Shown: one piece after another, positions 34,228-41,839 of the stretch
Numbering within the stretch: position 1 is the first letter of the stretch
How the letters are laid out: every line of letters begins with the position of its first letter
From: Paenibacillus brevis
Lineage (GTDB): Bacteria; Bacillota; Bacilli; Paenibacillales; Paenibacillaceae
Length of the DNA: 64,000 nucleotides
Direction: 5' to 3'
NCBI RefSeq assembly: GCF_018919145.1
Contig: NZ_JAHLQJ010000014.1
Span: 100,472-164,471 of the forward strand
Notes under the pieces: model-generated
Databases searched by the model: none
Told to the model about the DNA's origin: nothing
What the model saw: the letters and a program-made list of their open reading frames with translations, nothing else
Translations under genes and position numbers: made by a program

Positions 34228-34844
34228 GGATTTGCCCACCCCCGGAATTTAGCATAAGTCAAATCGTAATCTGCGAAATCATGGACTTCCTCCAGCACTA
34301 CCGCAACCTCCTGTGCGCTCTTCAGCTGCTCATACCGCGCATCATCAACAGGCTGCTTCACCCGGTTGCCTGTCGGAAGCTCCAGCACCGCAAAATTACG
34401 GGTGTCCCCGTTATATTCGGTCTTGTAGACCCCCACCAGTCCAACCTCCGTCGTAACAGCAACCTTAAGCTCAGCCAGATCCTTCTCCGCAGAGAATTGA
34501 TCTGAGTAAGATTTAAGGGTGCTCCACGCTGACAGGCGGATTTCATTCTTCTGACTCTCATCGGTCGTGAGCTCTGCGTCCATGAATTGAAGAATCCAGA
34601 TCGTATCTCCAGTCGCATAGTTTCCGTCGTTTGGAAGCAGTTCGTTATCCGGAAGCAAAGTCATGTCACTCCCGACAAGATCACCGACTGTGGCTTCCTG
34701 AATCCGGTAGTCCCATGGAACTCTGGAGGCCTCCACAGTCTGCTCACTGCCCGTTCCCGTATGCAGCACGCCCGATGCCCCGCAGCCGCTCAAGAGCAGC
34801 ACCAGGCAGACCAATAGCACTGTAAGCTTGGTTTTACTATTCAT
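34224..34844 (-). CDS. Lipoprotein of the yjf-like operon, unknown
   Basis: 206 aa with a type II signal ending LLLSGCGASG (Cys 21). The mature part has no known motif for me (VPWDYRIQEATVGDLVGSD, then TIWILQFMDAEL, then DLTYAKFRGW). The start overlaps the end of the GspS-like gene by 8 bases, and its stop overlaps the DUF350 start, so it is translated with both. Confidence 0.85.
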   Translation of the reverse strand: MNSKTKLTVLLVCLVLLLSGCGASGVLHTGTGSEQTVEASRVPWDYRIQEATVGDLVGSDMTLLPDNELLPNDGNYATGDTIWILQFMDAELTTDESQKNEIRLSAWSTLKSYSDQFSAEKDLAELKVAVTTEVGLVGVYKTEYNGDTRNFAVLELPTGNRVKQPVDDARYEQLKSAQEVAVVLEEVHDFADYDLTYAKFRGWANP

Positions 34845-36042
34845 GGCTGTCCACTCCTATCGCGATAAAATGGCTCGTATTCCCCGTGATGAGTCCGCCT
34901 GCTCTGCCTAACAATCCGCAGGGCTCTCCATTAATGACAAACATGCCTGTCAGCAGATGCAGCTTGCCTGCACTCGTCTCCACAACCGCCAAGTCCGCTC
35001 TCTTCTGATAGACAGACGGGAATAGCACGCTGCTGTCGAATCCATCATCATCCTCCGCCTCCAGCATCCCTTCAGGATCATACATCCGCACGGAGCCTCC
35101 TTCCCGGCCAAACATCGATTTGGACACAAAATCTCCGGAGAACAACGGTTTATTATAGGTAGGAAGCATATATTTGGAAATGAATTCCCGCTCCTGGGCA
35201 TTATAAAGAAGCCCCAGTTCATACAGCCCCCATACCGCGGCAAGCAACCCCTTGGACTGGAGTATGAGGCTGTGCGGTGAATTGAACAAGATCAACCGGC
35301 CCGTCTCCAAAGCATAGGCCATTGCCTCTCCAGCATCATCCACGGCCATCCATTCTTTAGGATACAGGGCGAACAAGCGCTCAATAATGTCCCCCTTCTT
35401 GTTCTTCAAATATCCCTCATCAAACCAAAGCTCACGACAATCCTCACAGATCATCTCGCGTCCGCTATGCTTTACCAGTGCCTCGATCGTCCCGCTATCT
35501 TCAAAATGCTCGCCATAACCTACGCAAGCTGCGCGTTCAGGCTGTTCCTTGCTCCAGGCCTCTGCAACAAGTTGCGGCATTCCTTCATTCACAGTCTTGT
35601 AACCCGCCTGAGTTAACAGCCACGGTGTAGCGATAGAGGCTTCTACATACCCGGTAGGCGTATCGGCGTTCAGCTCCAGCAGCTTGATCGCTCCGGACTG
35701 GGAGACGGCAAAATCGAATCGGGCATACCTGCTGATCAGGCCTTCTTCCGGCATCGGAAGGATATCCAGCAAATCCCACAACAGCGGCGGAATCCCTATC
35801 AGCTCGTATAAATCTCTTTTTCCATGCACATATCTTGCCGCCTTGTCGAGAATGCGCCAGAGCGCGCGAGAAGCCTCATTCAATTCCTCATAGACTGTTC
35901 TGTCCATCAGGATGATATGATCCAGCCAATATTCCTCTTCCTCCAGATTTGCCCATGTAAAACCAAGTCCCTCCAATACCTTGACACGTGCTTCCCGATC
36001 AGCAGCAGGCCCGCCTGCGACCCTGAATGTCTGTCTGCTCAT
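34837..36042 (-). CDS. Glutathionylspermidine synthase-like ATP-grasp protein (YjfC-like)
   Basis: 401 aa, the length of the free-standing GspS synthetase domain. LLELNADTPTGYVEASIA is the characteristic nucleotide/Mg-binding stretch, and SKSMFGREGGSVRMYD and VINGEPCGLLGRAGGLIT complete the GspS-like ATP-grasp. Real GspS joins glutathione to spermidine; bacteria of this type use bacillithiol, so a different amide is likely formed. The ATG overlaps the stop of the next upstream gene by four bases. Confidence 0.9.
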   Translation of the reverse strand: MSRQTFRVAGGPAADREARVKVLEGLGFTWANLEEEEYWLDHIILMDRTVYEELNEASRALWRILDKAARYVHGKRDLYELIGIPPLLWDLLDILPMPEEGLISRYARFDFAVSQSGAIKLLELNADTPTGYVEASIATPWLLTQAGYKTVNEGMPQLVAEAWSKEQPERAACVGYGEHFEDSGTIEALVKHSGREMICEDCRELWFDEGYLKNKKGDIIERLFALYPKEWMAVDDAGEAMAYALETGRLILFNSPHSLILQSKGLLAAVWGLYELGLLYNAQEREFISKYMLPTYNKPLFSGDFVSKSMFGREGGSVRMYDPEGMLEAEDDDGFDSSVLFPSVYQKRADLAVVETSAGKLHLLTGMFVINGEPCGLLGRAGGLITGNTSHFIAIGVDSHE

Positions 36043-36689
36043 CCGCCGAAAAATCCCTTGCTCGTGCCCGAGCCGCTCTTGGAGCTGGAGGAAGAACCAA
36101 GGCTGCCGGAATTACCGCCGATGCCGCCGCTTGTCGATGAGGTGGAACGGCGGATGATAGAGCCCTTCGTTGACGTCGAGGTCTTCGGAGGAACGACCGA
36201 CCCGGCTACAGGCTTGCTCTGAAAAGAACCGCTGGAATAAGTACGCGGCGTATATGGTGTCGTTGTACCTGGATAGTAGCCTTTATTATTCTTGTGCCAG
36301 GTAGAGCTGGAATAGTTCGTTCCGCTATTAAAAAGCAAATGATACAGCAGCAGATCATCCCAGCCAAAGCCTCCGTATCCGCCATAGTGGTTGACAATCG
36401 TCGTTCCGCCTGAAGTTTCTTCCTGGCCGCTCTGCTCCTCGGCTGGAATCGGCAGGCTCCAGTCCACATTTTGATCAAAATAGGCTTTAACCTCTTCACT
36501 GGACCATTCCACCAATGTCGGTTCGGACGACCCGCTTCCCGATGCCAATGCAGGCTCTCCCGGAATCAGAAACGCATTGGCCAGCAGGGCAATCCCTAGC
36601 GATGTGGATAGTACGCGCACCGGCTTCCCTTCAGAAGAGAACAGTCTGCTGTTCTCCTGTGTCTTCGGGGTTGATTCTTTATTCGCCAC
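36039..36689 (-). CDS. Ser/Gly-rich exported protein (YjfM/DUF1190-like position)
   Basis: 216 aa. A hydrophobic stretch at about residues 25-45 (LSTSLGIALLANAFLIPG) and ALASGSG suggests export or a membrane anchor. The middle has HYGGYGGFGWDDLLLYHLLF, and the C-terminal 60 residues are low-complexity Ser/Gly/Thr ending GFFGG. Composition and position next to the GspS-like and DUF350 genes match the E. coli YjfM (DUF1190) slot, but the sequence similarity is weak, so the identification is tentative. Confidence 0.75.
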   Translation of the reverse strand: MANKESTPKTQENSRLFSSEGKPVRVLSTSLGIALLANAFLIPGEPALASGSGSSEPTLVEWSSEEVKAYFDQNVDWSLPIPAEEQSGQEETSGGTTIVNHYGGYGGFGWDDLLLYHLLFNSGTNYSSSTWHKNNKGYYPGTTTPYTPRTYSSGSFQSKPVAGSVVPPKTSTSTKGSIIRRSTSSTSGGIGGNSGSLGSSSSSKSGSGTSKGFFGG

Positions 36690-36711
36690 AGCTAACTCCC
36701 TCCTCCATTGT

Positions 36712-36927
36712 TTAGTGATTTCTAATAGGAACGAGCAAAAGCTCTAAAACCTGTGTATCAATATTTAATCGGCCTTCAACCGTTTCATATTCCCGATCCT
36801 GTATCACTATATAATTGACATGCTCCAGTGCACCGATCATAGCCGGACTCCAAAGGCGCTCATCAATTTCATTCAGCGATCCGTCTGCGCTTTTTTCGTA
36901 CATTTTTACAATCATCCCTTGTTCCAT
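36712..36927 (-). CDS. Small protein heading the yjf-like operon, unknown
   Basis: 71 aa from ATG 36927 (GGAAAGGATG about 9 bases upstream; an ATG at 36939 is too close to that site). Mixed alpha/beta composition with no membrane helix: MEQGMIVKMYEKSADGS, ending LELLLVPIRNH. It lies 22 bp before the Ser/Gly-rich gene and is probably the first gene of the operon. Confidence 0.7.
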   Translation of the reverse strand: MEQGMIVKMYEKSADGSLNEIDERLWSPAMIGALEHVNYIVIQDREYETVEGRLNIDTQVLELLLVPIRNH

Positions 36928-37006
36928 GTCTGATTTCATCCTTTCCAGTGCTCAATTCATAATAACTGATACGGGAGTAGCCGGGAAGAGTTTCATCACT
37001 ACGCAA

Positions 37007-37045
37007 AAGAGGCCGCACCCGGAAAGAGATCCGGATACGGCCCGT
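37007..37045 (-). terminator. Terminator of azoR
   Basis: GGCCGTATCCGGA paired with TTCCGGGTGCGGCC, followed by TCTTTT on the minus strand. Confidence 0.8.
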
Positions 37046-37060
37046 GGCTTGATATTCTTA

Positions 37061-37687
37061 TTAGAACGAAGCTGCCAATTCAGCGGCTTGCTTCACGCCG
37101 TCTTGTACGATCGATTCGGCGCGGTCTGGGAATTGGTTATGTCCTTCGACGATAACCGTCTCCGGATTTGTGATTCCCCAGAAGGCAAGCGTAGCCTTCA
37201 GGTAATTCATGGACATTTCAATGTTCGCCATTGGTCCTTCGCTGTAAATACCGCCGCGCGCTTGAAGCAGAACAACCTTCTTGTCGCCTACGAGGCCAAC
37301 CGGGCCTTGCTCGGTATACTTAAAGGTTTTACCCGCTTGATTCAGGTAGAAGAGGTATGTCAGCAGCTGTGCAGGAATGGTGAAGTTCCACAGCGGGAAT
37401 GCAAATACCACTTTATCTGCTGCCAGGAACTGGTCCAGATATGTATTTGCAAGATCTGCTGCTCTCTGCTCTTCAGGTGTAGTCTCAATTCCGCGTCCAA
37501 GCTTGAACAGACCACTCATCATATCATTATCGAAGTAAGGCAGGTTCGCCTCAAATACGTTCAATTCTGTAATCGTATCTTCCGGATGGTTCTCCTTATA
37601 TGATTGCAAGAAGCTTTCATACAGCTTTACAGTAGCCGATTGGTCAACCGGGCGATTATTTGCTTTGATAAATAAGACATGGGACAT
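37061..37687 (-). CDS. azoR: FMN-dependent NADH azoreductase
   Basis: 208 aa flavodoxin-like fold. VFAFPLWNFTIPAQLLTYLF near residue 95 and LQARGGIYSEGPMAN near 145 are the FMN-binding segments of the AzoR/AzoJ family. It reduces azo bonds and quinones, often in thiol and electrophile stress. GGAGGTATATCCAGA precedes the ATG; a TTGACA/TACTAT promoter is at 37744-37772. The role of namA (5785) in similar stress is of note, but no common site is seen. Confidence 0.95.
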   Translation of the reverse strand: MSHVLFIKANNRPVDQSATVKLYESFLQSYKENHPEDTITELNVFEANLPYFDNDMMSGLFKLGRGIETTPEEQRAADLANTYLDQFLAADKVVFAFPLWNFTIPAQLLTYLFYLNQAGKTFKYTEQGPVGLVGDKKVVLLQARGGIYSEGPMANIEMSMNYLKATLAFWGITNPETVIVEGHNQFPDRAESIVQDGVKQAAELAASF

Positions 37688-37743
37688 TCTGGATATACCT
37701 CCTGATGATATAGACTTACAATTATTCTCTAACTGTAATAAGT

Positions 37744-37772
37744 ATAGTACATGATCAGAATGACCCTGTCAA
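37744..37772 (-). promoter_or_regulatory. Sigma-A promoter of azoR
   Basis: TTGACA (37772-37767), 17-bp spacer, TACTAT (37749-37744). Confidence 0.75.
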
Positions 37773-37817
37773 AGTCAAATTATTACATTTTCATGGTTAT
37801 TACGAAAATATTTCAGG

Positions 37818-37910
37818 TTATTCAGCAAGTTTCGCGTGATATTGACGCGCAGCAGAAACCATGCTTTTCAATGCCGCAACGCTCTCCTTCAATCCGCCGA
37901 GATCATGCAT
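37818..37910 (-). CDS. Possible 30-aa peptide overlapping the end of rtp
   Basis: ATG 37910-37908 lies inside the last codons of rtp; the frame MHDLGGLKESVAALKSMVSA... runs 30 codons to TAA 37818. The peptide would be an amphipathic basic helix ending RQYHAKLAE. Its only support is the overlap with rtp (possible translational coupling) and a plausible composition; no separate ribosome site or terminator is seen. It may be chance or a former C-terminal extension. Confidence 0.3.
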   Translation of the reverse strand: MHDLGGLKESVAALKSMVSAARQYHAKLAE

Positions 37911-38265
37911 AATTATCAGTTGCAGCCTTTTGCAGCAATCCTATGCAGCGATCCAGATCTGCTTTGACCTGCTTCTTATAAAGTTTAGCTTTTTCGTAGC
38001 CGTCATCCGTAAACTGATATAACACGATCTCCTGAAAATCAACGCTGGGATCTACCCCTTTTAACTGCTTCGTCCGATAAAGTATTCCTTCCTGGACCAG
38101 CTCATGGAGTGCCCGGTATACCTCGCTTTGGGGCGGCACATATCCGAATGGCTTGAACTCCTCCTTCAACTGATCTAGCATTTGATAGCCGTATCCCCGT
38201 TGTTGTTCTACCTTGGTAATTAGAAATAACTTGATATAAGCTCGTTGCGCGATTAGAAAGGCCAA
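37903..38265 (-). CDS. rtp: Replication terminator protein homolog
   Basis: 120 aa, against 122 for B. subtilis RTP. The winged helix is recognisable from end to end: FLIAQRAYIKLFLITKVEQQ (helix 1), SEVYRALHELVQEGILY (recognition region), EIVLYQFTDDGYEKAKLYK (wing) and KKQVKADLDRCIGLL (dimerisation helix). RTP binds Ter sites as two dimers and stops the replicative helicase from one side. Start is TTG 38265 (GGGAGGG 6 bases upstream), which matches the RTP N-terminus. As in B. subtilis, repeated Ter-like DNA lies upstream (38621-38798). RTP-fold proteins may also act as local repressors. Confidence 0.88.
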   Translation of the reverse strand: MAFLIAQRAYIKLFLITKVEQQRGYGYQMLDQLKEEFKPFGYVPPQSEVYRALHELVQEGILYRTKQLKGVDPSVDFQEIVLYQFTDDGYEKAKLYKKQVKADLDRCIGLLQKAATDNYA

Positions 38266-38616
38266 TTCAAGCCCTCCCTTCCCTGATTTTAATGCCAGCT
38301 CCTATATTTAGGTTCACTATACGTTGAATTTCCGCTTAAAACAAGTAAATAAAAGAGTAAGTATGAGGATGGTAAGGGGATGCAGTGAGGAACTAGAAAA
38401 GTTGGTTTTGTTGTTGTGAATTTTTCATATGATGAATTATTGTAATAAGGGTTATATGTAACGCTATCTCGCCCAAAATAGGGGCTCTGTCTGGGACAAA
38501 ATAGGATGAGTAAAAAGTGCCGCCCCTACCTCGCATATTTTGTATCCTCGTAGCAGCAGGGAGCCTCTGAGCCCTCGACTTAGGCTCGTCGGTACAATGG
38601 GTTACTCATAACGCGA
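38266..38616. other. 350-bp region between rtp and the tandem array
   Basis: No gene. Directly upstream of rtp the plus strand reads TATATTTAGGTTCACTATA at 38311-38329, a weak version of the array core and a possible rtp autoregulatory site. A structured stretch bracketed by ATGAGTAA (38506-38513) and its complement TTACTCAT (38602-38609) holds an inner GAGCCT/AGGCTC stem; it may be a small RNA or repeat. Confidence 0.4.
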
Positions 38617-38812
38617 CAAATTTAGTGACATAAGGCATTAAAATTGCTGGGGAGGGAGCCCATGCGGTGATTTTAGTGACATAAGGCATTAAAATTCCTA
38701 GTGAGGGTGTTCATGCAGCGATTTTAGTGACATAAGGCATTAAAATTCCTAGTGAGGGTGTTCATGCGGCGATTTTAGTGACATAAGGCACTAAAATTGC
38801 TGGGGCGGGAGT
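38617..38812. repeat. Four 51-bp tandem repeats with palindromic Ter-like core
   Basis: Cores beginning TTTAGTGACATAAGGCA start at exactly 38621, 38672, 38723 and 38774, a period of 51 bp. Each core is an imperfect palindrome (ATTTTAGTG / CATTAAAAT; in the last copy CACTAAAAT, a perfect match of arms). The 26 bases between cores are also conserved (CTAGTGAGGGTGTTCATGCG in the middle copies). On the minus strand the core reads TTATGTCACTAAAAT, close to the B. subtilis Ter core CTATGTACYAAAT apart from one inserted base. All copies face the same way. Confidence 0.8.
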
Positions 38813-38847
38813 ATCCTTTTTGTGTCTCACTGAAAAAGGCGAAACAA

Positions 38848-38893
38848 AAAAAAGTCGGACGGAAAACTATATGTTTTCTCGTCCAACTTTTTA
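38848..38893. terminator. Bidirectional terminator after nagP
   Basis: AAAAAGTCGGACGGAAAAC and GTTTTCTCGTCCAACTTTTT arms around TATAT. It serves the PTS gene on the minus strand; on the plus strand no gene needs it. Confidence 0.85.
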
Positions 38894-38933
38894 GGGGGCC
38901 TAATGGACGGCCCCGAAAATTATGTTTTGCAGA

Positions 38934-40394
<1,461 letters not shown>

Positions 40395-40423
40395 GAAACA
40401 ATCATCCTTTCAAATTGAATTAG

Positions 40424-40924
40424 TTATGACTTTAAAACCGCTTTGAAAATGGTATCCCTGCCTGCAGTCACAGGACCGGCATGCATTTCTAGCGTGCTAA
40501 CCATTTCATCAGCGTTTGTCACCACGATTGGGGTAATCACCGGGTAGCCGGCAGCCTTGATCTGCTCGATGTTAAATTCGATCAGCGTTTGTCCTGCCTT
40601 CACTTTGTCGCCGGCTGATACATGGGAAGTAAAGCCCTCTCCCTTGAGCGACACCGTGTTGATCCCGATATGGAATAGAAATTGAATCCCCTCAGCATTT
40701 TCAATCATTACGGCGTGGTTAGACTTGATTACATGGACGACCTTTCCTTCGAAAGGAGCGATCAGTTTCCCTTCCGCAGGTTCAATCGCAATCCCCTTCC
40801 CCATGTGTCCTGCCGCGAATGCTTCATCAGGTACTTCGGTAAGCGCAACTGCCTTTCCCGTCACTGGTGCTAAAATTTCAAGCGTGCTTGGTTCAGTAGA
40901 TTTCTTTCTCCATTTTGAAAACAT
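40424..40924 (-). CDS. crr: PTS EIIA, glucose family (Crr-like)
   Basis: 166 aa. The active-site His is in FLFHIGINTVSLKGEGF near residue 90, and GKVVHVIKSNHAVMI holds the second conserved His. It passes phosphate from HPr to the EIIB domain of the neighbouring EIIBC. AGGAGGG lies 9 bases before the ATG. The two PTS genes form an operon with the EIIA first. Confidence 0.92.
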   Translation of the reverse strand: MFSKWRKKSTEPSTLEILAPVTGKAVALTEVPDEAFAAGHMGKGIAIEPAEGKLIAPFEGKVVHVIKSNHAVMIENAEGIQFLFHIGINTVSLKGEGFTSHVSAGDKVKAGQTLIEFNIEQIKAAGYPVITPIVVTNADEMVSTLEMHAGPVTAGRDTIFKAVLKS

Positions 40925-41021
40925 CTCTCTATGCCCTCCTATATCTTATAGAACCCGCTCTCCCGGACGTGCTTCCCAGTTTATATTATGCCTGCCGAGC
41001 ACTGGTTATATAAAAAGGAAC

Positions 41022-41071
41022 AAAAAAAGCCAAGAAAACGAACCTGACTAACAGGTTCATCCTCTTGGCTC
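41022..41071 (-). terminator. Long terminator hairpin between the stress gene and crr
   Basis: 19-bp arms AGCCAAGAGGATGAACCTG and CAGGTTC..TTCTTGGCT around TTAGT, then seven T on the minus strand. It is 109 bases after the stress gene stop, and 98 before crr. Confidence 0.85.
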
Positions 41072-41179
41072 ATGCCCATAATCAAATGGTAACACGCCAA
41101 TCGTACAGCGGTTTGAAGTTCTAGCAACATCATAAGTCAAACAGAATCCTACGTCAACATCATTTTTGAAAGCGGTATC

Positions 41180-41725
41180 TTATTGAATTCGGGAAGACGG
41201 GTCCTCTCCATAGGGATCAGCCATACCGGATAGATACAGATTCGAGTTCAAGGAATGGTTCGTATTGAACGTATCATATACCCGCTGACTGCGGCTATCT
41301 TCATCTACCAAGACGAGGATATGTCCTTTATCCAGATATTTCTCATAAGCCTTCGCTTCATCTTCCGGAATACCGAGGCCAATCAAGCCGCCAGCGAGTC
41401 CGCCGAGACCGGCTCCGGCAGCCATCCCTGTCAATGCAGCAGCAATCGGTCCGGCCGCTACAATCGGTCCGATACCCGGAATCGCCAAGGCGCCAAGTCC
41501 CGCAAGAAGTCCTGCAGTGCCTCCCAACACGCCGCCCGCTGTTGCTCCGACGGCAACGCCTTCGGGTGCCATGGTGCCTGTCTCATCCTGTATCGCTTCC
41601 TGATCGCGGCTATCTCTCGTTAACACGGAAATCTCATCAGGTGCGAACCCCTGAGCTTGCAATGATTTAATCGCATCCGTCGCTTCCCGTTCATTTTCGA
41701 ATACACCTACTATTTTCTTCGCCAT
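41180..41725 (-). CDS. General stress protein 17M-like (YflT domain)
   Basis: 181 aa. KKIVGVFENEREATDAIKSLQAQGF and EISVLTRD are the YflT domain, and residues 60-125 are a Gly/Ala-rich glycine-zipper stretch. YKEYLDKGHILVLVDEDS-like text (YLDKGHILVLVDEDS) ends the domain. B. subtilis YflT is a sigma-B stress protein. AGGAGGT lies before ATG 41725. Confidence 0.9.
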   Translation of the reverse strand: MAKKIVGVFENEREATDAIKSLQAQGFAPDEISVLTRDSRDQEAIQDETGTMAPEGVAVGATAGGVLGGTAGLLAGLGALAIPGIGPIVAAGPIAAALTGMAAGAGLGGLAGGLIGLGIPEDEAKAYEKYLDKGHILVLVDEDSRSQRVYDTFNTNHSLNSNLYLSGMADPYGEDPSSRIQ

Positions 41726-41839
41726 TAGGATCAACCTCCTGAAGAATAGGTTACTCCTATATTACCCGGGAGGGCGCGAATCAAACCGTTCTGCACATAA
41801 CCTAGACCACTAGGAACTCTCACTGCATCAATCATAGTC

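Noticed and set aside
38617..38812. CRISPR-like look of the 51-bp array
   Set aside because: The 'spacers' between the cores are themselves conserved, there are only four units and no cas genes are in the window.
41022..41071. RAT/antiterminator for a GlcT- or LicT-type regulator before crr
   Set aside because: The hairpin is a plain terminator without the RAT consensus, and no BglG-family gene is adjacent; it fits the end of the stress gene transcript.
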